Shown: positions 52,170 through 61,904, counted from the first letter of the stretch. The stretch: 64,000 bases of DNA from Lichenicoccus sp965213775 (GCA_965213775.1 CBDCAC010000001.1:310001-374000); one strand, 5' to 3'. Numbers and translations: made by a program. Notes: generated by a model not told the origin, from the sequence alone.

Positions 52170-54434
52170 TCAGGCCGCCCGGCTGGCGCGGCCGGCGCCG
52201 AGCAGCGCGTCCACCTTGGCCGCGAGTTGGGCGCGCCGGAACGGCTTGCCGAGCCAGTGCATCGCCTCCTCCGCACCGGCCTCCGGCAGCGGCGCGCCCT
52301 CCAGGTTGCCCGACATGTAGAGCACGCGCGTGTCCGGCGAGTGCTGGCGCACCCGCGCCGCCAGCGCGCGGCCGTCGAGCGGGCCCGGCAGCGCGATGTC
52401 GGTCAGCAGCAGCGCGACCGCTCCGTGCGCGTCCAGCAGCCCCAGCGCCTGCTCCGCCTCGCGGGCCTCGCTGACCCGGTAGCCGAGCTCGAGCAGGATC
52501 TCGGCGGTGATCTCGCGCACCGCGATGTTGTCCTCGACCAGCAGGATGCGCGGCCGGGCGCCCTCGATGACGGGGACGGCGACCGGTGGCGCGGCCGCGA
52601 CGCGGCCGGAAGCCGGCCAGGAGGTACGCGGCAGGTGGATCGAGATCGTGGTGCCGGTCGTGGCGCGCGGGTCGGTCTCCGAGCGGATGGTGGCGGTGCC
52701 ACCCGACTGCTTGGCGAAACCGAATACCATCGCCAGCCCCAGCCCGGTGCCGCGACCCTCCGGCTTGGTGGTGAAGAACGGCTCGAAGGCCTGCGCCATC
52801 ACCGTGGGGCTCATGCCGCAACCGGTGTCGCTCACCGACAGGCGCACGTATTCGCCCGGTGCCAGGTCCGGGTAGGCGGCGGCGTCGGCCGCCTCGATCA
52901 CGGCGTTGCCGGCCTCGATGGTCAGCCTGCCTTCGCCCGGCATCGCGTCGCGCGCGTTCAGCGCCAGGTTCAGCACCGCGCTCTCCAGCTGGGCGGCATC
53001 GGCCACCACCGGCCAGAGGCCGGACTCGGCGGCGAAGCGCACCTCGATTCCCTCGCCGATGGTGTGGCGCAGCAGCGGCATCAGCTCAGGCAGCAGGCTG
53101 CCGAGATCGACCGGCTCGGACTCCAGCGGCTGCTTGCGGGCGAAGCTCAGCAGCCGGCGGGTGAGCGCCGCACCGCCTTCCGCGGCCCGCACCGCGCGGC
53201 GCATGCGCGTGGCCAGCATCGCCGCCTGCCGCTCGCCGGCGGCGGCGAGCTCGTCGGCCGGGATGTCGAGGCTGCCCAGCACCACCGTGAGCACGTTGTT
53301 GAAATCGTGGGCGATGCCGCCGGTGAGCTGGCCCAGTGCCTGCATCTTCTGCGCCTCCCGCAACATGCGCTCCGCCCGCACCCGCTCGCTGATGTCTGTC
53401 AGCGTGAGCACGAACCCGCCCTCGGGCATCAGGGTGCGCCGGATCTCGATCTGGCTCTCGCCGGCCTCGCCACGCTGCCGCACCGTCCTCTCATAGACCG
53501 TCGGCCTGATCCCGTCGGCGATCGGCGAGTCCGCGAGCACCCGCTGCAGCGGCTCCAGGAACGTGCCGCCATCGGCCGCGAGCTGGCGTTCCAGCGCCTC
53601 GTAGCGTAGCGCGGGCCGCAGCAGCGTCGGCGGCAGGTCGAGCATCTGGCGCAGCCGCGTGTTCCAGTTGAGCAGACGCCCGTCGCCGCCGAACACCGCG
53701 ACCCCCTGGCTCAGGCTGTCCAGGCTGCTGCGCAGCTGCAGCGCCGCGCGTCGCTGCTCGCTCTCCGCCCGGCTCAGCCGGTGCCAGGCGCGGCTGAGCA
53801 GCCGGAACACGCTGAGCACGCTGAGCGCGCCCATGACCGCGACGGCGGCCGCGAGCCAGCGCACGGTGCGGATCTCGCGGGTGACGCGATCGAGATTCTC
53901 CTCCCGGCTGCGCTGCAGGACCTGGCCGGCAGCGGCGAGCCGGTCCAGCACGTCGCCGCCTCGCGACGGGGCGGCCGACGCGCCGAGGCCGGCAGCGGGA
54001 CCCGAGGATAGCCCCGATGGGGGAAGTCCCACCGGAAGCTCCGCGCGCAGCGCCAGCTCATGCGCCAGCGCCGCCCGCCGGAGCTCGACCAGCCCGGCCA
54101 GCCCGGCCAGCATCGGTCCGTGCACCGGGTCGCGACGGCCATCCGCGGTCAGCCGGGCGGACAGCGCCTCGATGCGGCGCGACGCCGCCCGGCTCGCCGC
54201 GAGATCCGGCGCCGCGCCGCGAGGCAGGTATTCGGTCTCGGTGCGCCCGGCCTCGCGCAGCGCCTCGCCGAGCGACTCCACCCGCCTGGCCTCGTCGCTG
54301 ATGATCGCCGTCGTGCCGCGCGAGCGCTGGATCGCGACCGAGCGCTGCCAGCCGAGCCCGGCGAGCGCGCCCATGACCAGCACCGCGAGGATCGGCAGCA
54401 GCAGGTTCACATCGCGGACCAGGAAACGTCGCAC
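52170..54434 (-). CDS. Hybrid sensor histidine kinase with receiver domain
   Basis: The 754-aa protein has two N-terminal membrane helices (about residues 8-28 and 192-212) enclosing a periplasmic helical sensor region, a PAS domain (LDSLSQGVAVFGGDGRLLNWN), a HisKA box GGIAHDFNN carrying the phospho-His, a HATPase domain (NLALNARDAM, DTGCGM, GTGLGLAMVFG) and a C-terminal receiver domain (ILLVEDN, LLLTDIALPG). No output response regulator lies beside it. Signal unknown. Confidence 0.93.
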   Translation of the reverse strand: MRRFLVRDVNLLLPILAVLVMGALAGLGWQRSVAIQRSRGTTAIISDEARRVESLGEALREAGRTETEYLPRGAAPDLAASRAASRRIEALSARLTADGRRDPVHGPMLAGLAGLVELRRAALAHELALRAELPVGLPPSGLSSGPAAGLGASAAPSRGGDVLDRLAAAGQVLQRSREENLDRVTREIRTVRWLAAAVAVMGALSVLSVFRLLSRAWHRLSRAESEQRRAALQLRSSLDSLSQGVAVFGGDGRLLNWNTRLRQMLDLPPTLLRPALRYEALERQLAADGGTFLEPLQRVLADSPIADGIRPTVYERTVRQRGEAGESQIEIRRTLMPEGGFVLTLTDISERVRAERMLREAQKMQALGQLTGGIAHDFNNVLTVVLGSLDIPADELAAAGERQAAMLATRMRRAVRAAEGGAALTRRLLSFARKQPLESEPVDLGSLLPELMPLLRHTIGEGIEVRFAAESGLWPVVADAAQLESAVLNLALNARDAMPGEGRLTIEAGNAVIEAADAAAYPDLAPGEYVRLSVSDTGCGMSPTVMAQAFEPFFTTKPEGRGTGLGLAMVFGFAKQSGGTATIRSETDPRATTGTTISIHLPRTSWPASGRVAAAPPVAVPVIEGARPRILLVEDNIAVREITAEILLELGYRVSEAREAEQALGLLDAHGAVALLLTDIALPGPLDGRALAARVRQHSPDTRVLYMSGNLEGAPLPEAGAEEAMHWLGKPFRRAQLAAKVDALLGAGRASRAA

Positions 54435-54541
54435 GCTCGGCCCTCCGACAGCTGCGGGCGATGCGAGGATCCAGACATCGGCCCGATCGACGCACTCTAT
54501 AACAAATCAGGGAGCGCGCGCAGTGTTGTCTTGACGAAAAG

Positions 54542-55246
54542 TTAGTCTGCGCGCGCCGATCCCTCGCTCGCGTCCGACATCGCGCCGCGGCGATGCAGCA
54601 GAATCCCGCCGGCGACGCCGGAGGCGAGGAACAGGGTGACGCCGAGGGCGATCTGCGCCGTCTGGCCGATCCGGGCGCCGGATCCGACCAGCACGAAGAT
54701 CACCGTCTGCGGCAGGCTGCCGAGCAGGGTGGCCGCCAGGAAGGGCGCCACGCGCACGTCGAGCACGCCGGCGAGCAGGTTGAGCATCAGGCTGCTGCCG
54801 ACCGGAAGCAGGCGCAGGGTCAGGATCGCGGTGAACGGGTTGCGGGCGATGAAACCGTCGAGCCGTGCCAGCCGTCCCTGCAGCAGCCGCCGCCGCGCCC
54901 AGCCGCGCGCGACCATGCGCGCCCAGAGCAGGTCTGCCAGGCAGGCCGCGAGGTTGGCGACCGTGGTGAGCGCCATGCCCATCGTCGGCCCATAGGCGAA
55001 GCCGGCGGCGAAGCCCACGGCCTGCCGCGGCAGCCCGACGGCGCAGATCAGCGTGCCGACGCACAGGAACACCACGCGCCCGTGCAGCCCGTCGCGGAGC
55101 AGGACGCGGCTGAACATGGCCTGGTCTATGCCGGGCAGTTGCCGGATCAGCAGCCCGGCCGCGAGCAGGCCGCAGAGCAGCAGCGCCGGTCTGGCCAGCG
55201 GCCGCAGCCAGTCCGTCGTCGGGTGCCGCGACACCGCCTGTCTCAT
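54542..55246 (-). CDS. TVP38/VTT (DedA-like) membrane protein
   Basis: The 234-aa protein has about six hydrophobic segments and the VTT-domain pattern: FLCVGTLICAVGLPRQAVGFAAGFAYG, then FTAILTLRLLPVGSSLMLNLLAG, and ATLLGSLPQTVIFVLVGSG. Related proteins act in lipid handling or membrane homeostasis. ATG at 55246 chosen over a longer frame with non-conserved N-terminus. Function here unproven. Confidence 0.85.
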   Translation of the reverse strand: MRQAVSRHPTTDWLRPLARPALLLCGLLAAGLLIRQLPGIDQAMFSRVLLRDGLHGRVVFLCVGTLICAVGLPRQAVGFAAGFAYGPTMGMALTTVANLAACLADLLWARMVARGWARRRLLQGRLARLDGFIARNPFTAILTLRLLPVGSSLMLNLLAGVLDVRVAPFLAATLLGSLPQTVIFVLVGSGARIGQTAQIALGVTLFLASGVAGGILLHRRGAMSDASEGSARAD

Positions 55247-55362
55247 GATCCCGTCCGCACACCCATCCGGGGCGTTAGCATCGGCGGCGGCAGATCGACA
55301 AGCGGCGCCCGCGCACAGGGTGTTGTTGGCCGCTCCCGGCGCGCGCCTGCTAGAAGCGGCGC

Positions 55363-56481
55363 ATGCCATCCGATGTCCTCCCCGCTCCGCTCGCCTCCGT
55401 CCTGCCGCGCCGCCTGGCCGGCGACTCCCGCCTCGCACTGCGCAGGCCGGAGCTGGTCTCGCTGTGGCTGTTCGCGATCTGCCTGATGCTGCTGGTGATG
55501 ATCGCCCTCGGCGGCGCCACCCGGCTCACCGGCTCGGGGCTGTCGATCATGGAGTGGCGGCCGGTCACCGGCATCATCCCGCCGCTGACCCATGCGCAAT
55601 GGGAGCACGAGTTCGCGCTCTACCGGCAGATCCCGCAGTACCGGATCCTGCATGACGGCTTCGGCCTGGCCGGCTTCCAGAAGATCTTCTGGCTGGAGTG
55701 GATCCATCGCTTCTGCGGCCGGCTGATCGGGCTGGTGCTGTTCGTGCCGCTGCTGGTGTTCGCAGCACGCGGCATGATCGGCACCCGGCTGATCGTGCGG
55801 CTGGCGGTGCTGTTCGTGCTCGGCGGCCTGCAGGGCGCGATCGGCTGGTTCATGGTCGCCTCCGGCTTCGATCCCGACAGCGTGCGGGTGGCGCCGGTGC
55901 GCCTGGTGCTGCATCTGTGCTGCGCCTTCGCGCTGTACGCCGCCATCCTGTGGACCGCGCTCGACGTGCGCCGCCCGGTCCCGCTCGCGATCCCGCCGAG
56001 CCGGGGTGCGACCTGGACCCGGCGCCTGGCCGCCCTCTCCTGCCTGCTGGTCGCGGTCACCGTGGTCGCCGGCGGCTTCACCGCGGGCACCCATGCCGGG
56101 TTCACCTACAACAGCTTCCCCGACATGGACGGGCGGCTGCTGCCCCGGCACTACGCGGCGCTGACGCCGTTCTGGCGCAACCTGACGCAGAACCTGGCCG
56201 CGGTGCAGTTCGACCATCGCGTGGTCGCGACGCTCACCGCGCTGACGGTCGGCCTGACGCTGCTGGTCGGCCTGCGCAGCCGCCTCGGCAAGGGGGCGCA
56301 CGACGCGCTGATGCTGCTCGGCTGGGCGGTGCTCGCGCAGTACGCGCTCGGCGTGACCACGCTGCTGCTGGTGGTGCCGGTCTGGGCCGGGACGATGCAC
56401 CAGACCATGGCGGCGCTGCTGCTCACCATGTCGCTGGTGGTGCTGCACAGCGTGAGGCGGCCGCGGCGCGCCCCGGCCTGA
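55363..56481 (+). CDS. ctaA: Haem A synthase
   Basis: CtaA oxidises the C8 methyl of haem O to formyl, yielding haem A for aa3 oxidases. The 372-aa membrane protein has eight hydrophobic helices and the conserved His-bearing segments: GGATRLTGSGLSIMEW, WIHRFCGRLIG, LHLCCAFALY, FDHRVVATLTA and MHQTMAALLL. Alphaproteobacterial length. The stop lies inside a 14-bp tandem repeat. Confidence 0.95.
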   Translation: MPSDVLPAPLASVLPRRLAGDSRLALRRPELVSLWLFAICLMLLVMIALGGATRLTGSGLSIMEWRPVTGIIPPLTHAQWEHEFALYRQIPQYRILHDGFGLAGFQKIFWLEWIHRFCGRLIGLVLFVPLLVFAARGMIGTRLIVRLAVLFVLGGLQGAIGWFMVASGFDPDSVRVAPVRLVLHLCCAFALYAAILWTALDVRRPVPLAIPPSRGATWTRRLAALSCLLVAVTVVAGGFTAGTHAGFTYNSFPDMDGRLLPRHYAALTPFWRNLTQNLAAVQFDHRVVATLTALTVGLTLLVGLRSRLGKGAHDALMLLGWAVLAQYALGVTTLLLVVPVWAGTMHQTMAALLLTMSLVVLHSVRRPRRAPA

Positions 56482-56516
56482 TCTCCCGGGCCTGATCTCC
56501 TGGGCCTGATCTCCCG
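56475..56516. repeat. 14-bp tandem repeat, three units, at the ctaA end
   Basis: GGCCTGATCTCCCG, with one change in the middle unit, at 56475-56488, 56489-56502 and 56503-56516. The first unit contains the ctaA stop codon. Confidence 0.9.
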
Positions 56517-56591
56517 CCTCGGGGTCATGCTTTGCCTCGCACGCTAACGCAACGCTATGGTGTCGGTCCTCGACCGCCAGGAGCCCGCCCG

Positions 56592-58040
56592 ATGGATGCA
56601 TTCTCGCCCCTGGGGGCCACCGACCAGCTGTTCTTCGAGCGCGCCGGCGCCAGGCTGGAGCGAGCCGCCGCGGAACGCGTGATCGCCGAGGCGCTCGCCG
56701 GCACCGACGACGGCGAGCTGTTCCTCGAGTACCGGGAGAGCGAGATGATCTCGCTCGACGACCGGGTGATCCGCTCCGCGAGCTTCGACACCTCCACCGG
56801 CTTCGGCCTGCGCGCGGTGCTCGGCGACGAGGCCGCCTACGCCCACTCTGACGAGATCAGCGAGGACGCGCTGCGACGCGCAGCCGCCACCGTCGGCATG
56901 GTGCGCGCGGGACGCAGCGGCACCGTGGCCGACCGTCCGCGCGCCACCAACACCCGGCTCTACTCCGACGCCAATCCGCTGGCCGAGGCCGAATTCGGCG
57001 CCCGCGCCGCCATCCTGTCGGAGATCGACGGCTACGCCCGCGGCCGCGATACGCGCGTGGTGCAGGTGATGGCCTCGCTCGCCGCCGAGTGGCAGGCGGT
57101 GCAGATCCTGCGCGCCGACGGCCACCGGGTCGCCGACCTGCGGCCGCTGGTGCGGCTCAATGTCAGCGTCGTGGTCGAGGCGGACGGCCGGCGCGAGAGC
57201 GGCAGCTACGGCAGCGGCGGCCGCGTCGCCTACGCGACCGTGCTGAACCAGGCGAGCTGGAAGCACGCCGTCGACGAGGCGCTGCGGCAGGCGCTGGTCA
57301 ACCTCGACAGCCGGCCGGCGCCGGCTGGGGAGATGGAGGTGGTGCTGGGCAGCGGCTGGCCCGGCATCCTGCTGCACGAGGCGGTCGGGCACGGGCTGGA
57401 GGGCGACTTCAACCGCAAGGGCAGCTCCGCCTTCGCCGGCCTGATGGGCAAGCGCGTCGCCTCGCCCGGCGTGACCGTGGTCGATGACGGCACCATCGAG
57501 GGACGGCGCGGCAGCCTGACGGTCGACGACGAGGGCACGCCGACCAGCCGCACCGTGATGATCGAGGACGGCATCCTCACCGGTTTCATCCAGGACCGGA
57601 TGAACGCGCGCCTGATGGGCGTCGCCGCCACCGGCAACGGCCGGCGCCAGTCCTACGCGCACGCGCCGATGCCGCGCATGACCAACACGGTGATGCTGGC
57701 CGGCGGCCACAGCCCCGAGGAGATGATCCGCTCGGTCAAGCGCGGCCTGTACGCGGTGAATTTCGGCGGCGGCCAGGTCGACATCACCTCGGGCAAGTTC
57801 GTGTTCGCCGCCAGCGAGGCCTACCTGATCGAGGATGGCCGCGTCACCGCCCCGGTGCGCGGCGCCACCCTGATCGGCAACGGGCCCGACGCGATGACCA
57901 AGGTCAGCATGATCGGCGACGACCTGGCACTTGACCCGGGGATCGGCACCTGCGGCAAGAACGGCCAGGGCGTGCCGGTCGGGGTCGGCCAGCCTACGCT
58001 GAAGATGACCGGGCTCACCGTCGGCGGTACCGCCGGCTGA
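56592..58040 (+). CDS. tldD: Metalloprotease TldD
   Basis: TldD with TldE forms a heterodimeric peptidase that degrades small unfolded peptides and matures some natural products. This 482-aa protein has the zinc-binding HEAVGHGLEGD, and the C-terminal GTCGKNGQGVPVGVGQPT typical of TldD. ATG at 56592 is chosen over the longer frame since GGAG precedes it. tldE is not in the window. Confidence 0.94.
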   Translation: MDAFSPLGATDQLFFERAGARLERAAAERVIAEALAGTDDGELFLEYRESEMISLDDRVIRSASFDTSTGFGLRAVLGDEAAYAHSDEISEDALRRAAATVGMVRAGRSGTVADRPRATNTRLYSDANPLAEAEFGARAAILSEIDGYARGRDTRVVQVMASLAAEWQAVQILRADGHRVADLRPLVRLNVSVVVEADGRRESGSYGSGGRVAYATVLNQASWKHAVDEALRQALVNLDSRPAPAGEMEVVLGSGWPGILLHEAVGHGLEGDFNRKGSSAFAGLMGKRVASPGVTVVDDGTIEGRRGSLTVDDEGTPTSRTVMIEDGILTGFIQDRMNARLMGVAATGNGRRQSYAHAPMPRMTNTVMLAGGHSPEEMIRSVKRGLYAVNFGGGQVDITSGKFVFAASEAYLIEDGRVTAPVRGATLIGNGPDAMTKVSMIGDDLALDPGIGTCGKNGQGVPVGVGQPTLKMTGLTVGGTAG

Positions 58041-58047
58041 CGCCACC

Positions 58048-59328
58048 ATGCCAGGCGCCGCATCCTCCGCCGGGCGCGCCGAGCGGGCGGTCCAGCCGCT
58101 CGCATCCGGCCTGCTGGCACCCGCGCCGCTGGCCGTCAGGCGGATGCCGCTCTGGCTGATCCTGCTGCTGGGCACGCTGAGCGCCGTCGGCCCGCTCTCG
58201 ACCGACATGTACCTGCCGGCGTTCCCGACCCTCGACGCCACGCTGGGCGGAGGGACGGGCTCGGCGCAGATCACGCTCGCCGCCTGGTTCGCCGGCCTCG
58301 CGGTCGGGCAGTTCACCCAGGGTCCGTTCTCCGACCGCTTCGGGCGCAGGGCGCCGCTGCTGGTGGGCATGAGCATCTACACGCTGGGCTCGATCGGCTG
58401 CGCCGCGTCGCACGGCATCTGGTCCTTCACCGGCTGGCGCTTCCTCGCCGCCCTCGGCGGCTCGGCCGGGATGGTGATCCCGCGCGCCGTGGTGCGCGAC
58501 ATCGCCACCGGCCCGCAGGGCGCCAAGATCATGTCGCAGCTGATGCTGGTGCTCGGCGTGGTGCCGATCCTGGCGCCGACGCTGGGCGGCCTGGTGCTGA
58601 GCGTCGCCTCCTGGCGCTGGATCTTCTGGGTGGCCACGATCTACGGCGTGATCAGCCTGAGCCTGGTGGCGGCGGTGCTGCCCGACACGCTGCCGCGCGC
58701 GAACCGGCTGCGCCTGCCGCCGGTGGAGATGCTGGGCCGCTACCTGGTGATCCTGAACGAGCGCTCGTTCCTGTCCCATAGCTGCATCTGCGGCTTCGCC
58801 ACCTTCACCATCTTCGGCTACCTGTCGGGCGCGCCGATCGCCTTCGAGCGCATCCTGCACTTCTCGCCGACCCAGTTCGGCGTCCTGTTCGGCGTCAACG
58901 CCTTCTTCTACATCCTGTGCACGCAGATCAACGCCCACGTGGTGCACCGGGTCGGCATGGAGCGGCTGCTGCGCCTGGGCATCGTCATGCTGACGGTCGC
59001 CACCATCCTGTTCCTGGTGCTGGTGCTGACCGGCATCGCCGGAGCGGGACGGCCGGCGATCTTCGTCTCGCTGCCGATCATGGCGCTGATGGCCTCGATG
59101 GGCTTCATCAGTCCCAACGCCACCGTCTTCGCGCTGGCCAACCACGCCCGCCATGCCGGCAGCGCCTCGGCCTTGCTGGGCACCCTGCAGTTCGGCCTCG
59201 GCTCGATCAGCGGCATCGCGATGGGGCTGATGCGGCCCACCAGCCTGCTGCCGATGGCCTGCATCCTGGTGTGCGGCGTGCTCGGGATCCTGGTCGCCAG
59301 CGCCAGCCGGCGGCAGCGGCCGGCGTGA
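58048..59328 (+). CDS. MFS multidrug exporter, Bcr/CflA family
   Basis: The 426-aa protein has twelve predicted helices and the signature of Bcr/CflA transporters: LSAVGPLSTDMYLPAFPTL in helix 1, GQFTQGPFSDRFGRR in loop 2-3, and RFLAALGGSAGMVIPRAVVRD. Substrates of relatives include bicyclomycin and chloramphenicol; none can be assigned here. It starts 7 bp after tldD and its stop overlaps the GTG of the Alg14-like gene. Confidence 0.9.
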   Translation: MPGAASSAGRAERAVQPLASGLLAPAPLAVRRMPLWLILLLGTLSAVGPLSTDMYLPAFPTLDATLGGGTGSAQITLAAWFAGLAVGQFTQGPFSDRFGRRAPLLVGMSIYTLGSIGCAASHGIWSFTGWRFLAALGGSAGMVIPRAVVRDIATGPQGAKIMSQLMLVLGVVPILAPTLGGLVLSVASWRWIFWVATIYGVISLSLVAAVLPDTLPRANRLRLPPVEMLGRYLVILNERSFLSHSCICGFATFTIFGYLSGAPIAFERILHFSPTQFGVLFGVNAFFYILCTQINAHVVHRVGMERLLRLGIVMLTVATILFLVLVLTGIAGAGRPAIFVSLPIMALMASMGFISPNATVFALANHARHAGSASALLGTLQFGLGSISGIAMGLMRPTSLLPMACILVCGVLGILVASASRRQRPA

Positions 59329-59843
59329 CGCCGCGCGCCGGCCCGTCCCGGGGCCGGAAGCCGCTCGCACTGGTGATCCTCTCGGGCGGCGGCTTCAGCT
59401 TCGAGACCGGTCGGCTGCTGGACGCGATCCGCGACGACCTCGACTTCCTCTATCTGCGCACCGAGTTCGGCGGCACCCCCGGCGAGGCCGGCCTGCCGCC
59501 CGGCGAATGCCATCCGGTGCCCTCGTTCTCCAGCAAGACCCGCGGGTCGCCGGGACGCGACGTGGGCGCCTTCCTGCGCACGCTCGCGGCCAGCCTGGCC
59601 CTCGGGCGGCGACGGCGGATCGACCTGATGCTCGCGGTCGGATGCAGCCACGCGGTGCCGATGCTGCTGGCGGGACGGATGCTGCGCATCCGCACGGTGT
59701 TCGTCGAGAGCATCACCCGGGTCGGCCGCCTGTCCCATACCGGCAGGCTGGTCTATCACTGTCGGCTGGCGAGCCTGTTCATCGTGCAGTGGCCCGACCT
59801 GCGCGCCGCCCACGCCGCGAGCCGTCTCGGCACGATCCTGTGA
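59325..59843 (+). CDS. Alg14/PssD-like glycosyltransferase membrane subunit
   Basis: The 172-aa product has a Rossmann-like N-terminal region (LALVILSGGGFSFETGRLL) and the later segment RIRTVFVESITRVGRLSHTGRLVY, as in Alg14/PssD/EpsE proteins that anchor and donate the acceptor-binding half of a split GT28-type transferase. It starts at a GTG overlapping the MFS stop and overlaps its partner gene in turn. Likely works on a lipid-linked exopolysaccharide sugar (inference). Confidence 0.82.
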   Translation: MTPRAGPSRGRKPLALVILSGGGFSFETGRLLDAIRDDLDFLYLRTEFGGTPGEAGLPPGECHPVPSFSSKTRGSPGRDVGAFLRTLAASLALGRRRRIDLMLAVGCSHAVPMLLAGRMLRIRTVFVESITRVGRLSHTGRLVYHCRLASLFIVQWPDLRAAHAASRLGTIL

Positions 59844-60316
59844 TCTTCGTGACCGTCGGCACCACCATGCCGTTCGACGAGCTGCTGGCGGAGGTGGACA
59901 GGCTGGCCGGCGCCGACGCGCTGGGCGAGCCGGTGATCTGCCAGGTCGGCCAGTCCCGCTACCGCCTGTCGCACGGCGAGCAGTTCATCGGCCGCCCCAG
60001 CATAGCGCCGCTGATCGCCGACAGCTCGTTGGTCGTCACCCACGGCGGCGCCACCGTGATCCAGCTCCTGGCCGCCGGCAAGCCGTTCGTCGCCCTCGCC
60101 AACCCGCGCGGAGCGGGCGACCACCAGACGAGCTTCCTGCGCACGCTGAGCACGGTCACGCCGATCTCGTGGAGCCGCGACGTCGGCGATCTGCATCGCC
60201 TGCTGCGGGAACGCCGGGCGCTGGGTCCGGCGGCCATGCCGGCCGATTTCCCGCGTGCCGCGGAGCTGGTACGGACCCTGCTCGGCACCACCGCCGAACC
60301 ACGGCAGCTGCCCTAG
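59840..60316 (+). CDS. Alg13/PssE-like glycosyltransferase catalytic subunit
   Basis: The 158-aa product begins VIFVTVGTTMPFDELL and has THGGATVIQLLAAGKPFVALANP, the sugar-nucleotide-binding region of Alg13/PssE and GT28 C-terminal domains. It starts with GTG inside the previous stop. Together the two genes form a split enzyme comparable to PssD-PssE of rhizobial exopolysaccharide synthesis. Confidence 0.85.
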   Translation: MIFVTVGTTMPFDELLAEVDRLAGADALGEPVICQVGQSRYRLSHGEQFIGRPSIAPLIADSSLVVTHGGATVIQLLAAGKPFVALANPRGAGDHQTSFLRTLSTVTPISWSRDVGDLHRLLRERRALGPAAMPADFPRAAELVRTLLGTTAEPRQLP

Positions 60317-60364
60317 CGACCCGGCCGAGGCTGGCGGGACCCGCCCCGGCCGGTCTACTTGCGG

Positions 60365-61606
60365 ATGATGAAGATCTCACAGCCGCCGGGCGGCGCGTCC
60401 GGCACCCGCGCCCTCTCCCATCCCGGCGTGGCCGCGCTTCTGTTCAGCCGCTCCGGCTCGGCGATGGCCTACCAGATGCAGTCGGTCGCGGTCGGCTGGC
60501 AGATCTACGCCCTGACCCACCGGGCGCTGTCGCTCGGCCTGGTCGGCCTCGCGCAGTTCCTGCCGATGGTGCTGCTGATCTTCGTGGCCGGCCACGCCGC
60601 CGACCGCTTCGACCGCCGGCGCATCGCCGCGGTCTGCCAGCTGGTCGAGATGCTGGGCGCCTGCGGGCTGGCCGCCGCCTCGATCCTGCACGCGCTGACG
60701 CCGGCGCTGATCTATGCCGCGGTCGCCCTGCTCGGTGCGGCGCGCGCGTTCGAGGCGCCGTGCATGCAGGCGATGCTGCCCTCGCTGGTGCCGGCCGCGC
60801 TGTTCTCCCGCGCCGCCGCGCTGTTCTCCTCGGTGTTCCAGAGCGTGACCATCATCGGGCCGTCGCTGGGCGGCCTGCTCTACGGCCTCGGGGCGCCCGT
60901 CCCCTATGCCGCCTGCGCCTGCCTGTTCGCGGCCGCCTCGATCTGCGCCAGCCTGATCCCCGGGCGGGCGCCGCCGCCGCGCGAGCCGGTGAGCCTCGCC
61001 GCGGTGTTCGGCGGCATCGTCTTCATACGCAGCCGCCCGGACATCCTGGGTGCCATCTCGCTCGACCTGTTCGCGGTCCTGCTCGGCGGCGCCACCGCGC
61101 TGCTGCCGGTCTATGCGCGCGACATCCTGCACGCCGGACCGGTGGCGCTGGGGCTGCTTCGCGCCGCCCCCGCGGTCGGCGCCCTGGCGCTGTCGCTGAT
61201 CCTGGCGCGCCATCCGATCGACGGCCGCGCCGGGCCGCTGATGTTCGCCGCGGTCGGGCTGTTCGGGCTGGCCACCATCGTGTTCGGCCTGTCCCGCTCG
61301 CTGCCGCTCTCGATCGCCGCACTCGCGGTGCTGGGTGCTGCCGACGTGGTCAGCGTGGTGGTGCGCTCCAGCCTAGTGCAATTGCGCACGCCCGACGCCA
61401 TGCGTGGCCGGGTATCGGCGGTGAACATGCTGTTCATCGGCGCCTCGAACCAGTTCGGCGAGTTCGAGAGCGGCACCCTCGCCGCCCTGATCGGCGCGAT
61501 GCCGGCGGTGGTGCTCGGCGGCGTAGGCACCCTCGTGGTCACGCTGCTATGGATGCGGATGTTCCCGACCCTGCGCCGGCTCGACCGGCTGGAAGCCGCA
61601 TCCTGA
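60365..61606 (+). CDS. MFS transporter, EntS-like
   Basis: The roughly 413-aa protein has about eleven to twelve helices, the start FSRSGSAMAYQMQSVAVGWQIYALT, and loop GHAADRFDRRRIAAVCQ, the pattern of the EntS/DUF894 branch of MFS. Candidate starts are TTG 60359, ATG 60365 and ATG 60368; none has a clear ribosome-binding site. Substrate unknown; no siderophore genes nearby. Confidence 0.85.
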   Translation: MMKISQPPGGASGTRALSHPGVAALLFSRSGSAMAYQMQSVAVGWQIYALTHRALSLGLVGLAQFLPMVLLIFVAGHAADRFDRRRIAAVCQLVEMLGACGLAAASILHALTPALIYAAVALLGAARAFEAPCMQAMLPSLVPAALFSRAAALFSSVFQSVTIIGPSLGGLLYGLGAPVPYAACACLFAAASICASLIPGRAPPPREPVSLAAVFGGIVFIRSRPDILGAISLDLFAVLLGGATALLPVYARDILHAGPVALGLLRAAPAVGALALSLILARHPIDGRAGPLMFAAVGLFGLATIVFGLSRSLPLSIAALAVLGAADVVSVVVRSSLVQLRTPDAMRGRVSAVNMLFIGASNQFGEFESGTLAALIGAMPAVVLGGVGTLVVTLLWMRMFPTLRRLDRLEAAS

Positions 61607-61618
61607 GGCGCCTCGCCC

Positions 61619-61894
61619 ATGCAGCACGCGATCGACCTGGTGCTCTCGCTGATCCTCGGGCTGTTCCACCTCATCGTGCTCGGCATCGCCGCGGTCGAGG
61701 CGGTGCTGCGCGACTTGCTCGCGCCGATGGGGATCGGGGCGCAGGGGCAGACCGTCGTGCTGGTGGCGGCGGCGGTGCTGCTGATCGTCGGCGCGATCCG
61801 GCTGTTCGGCGGCATCTTCGCCATCCTGATCACGATCATGCTGGTGCTGCTGATGCTGCATCTCTTGCTGCCGGGGCTTGGGGGGCGCGGCTAG
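61619..61894 (+). CDS. Small two-helix membrane protein, 91 aa
   Basis: Two long hydrophobic segments (about residues 5-30 and 45-85) flank a short loop (DLLAPMGIGAQGQ). No family is recognised with certainty. It follows the MFS gene by 12 bp and probably shares its transcript. Convergent with the hydrolase gene. Confidence 0.6.
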   Translation: MQHAIDLVLSLILGLFHLIVLGIAAVEAVLRDLLAPMGIGAQGQTVVLVAAAVLLIVGAIRLFGGIFAILITIMLVLLMLHLLLPGLGGRG

Positions 61895-61904
61895 GCAAGG
61901 CAAT

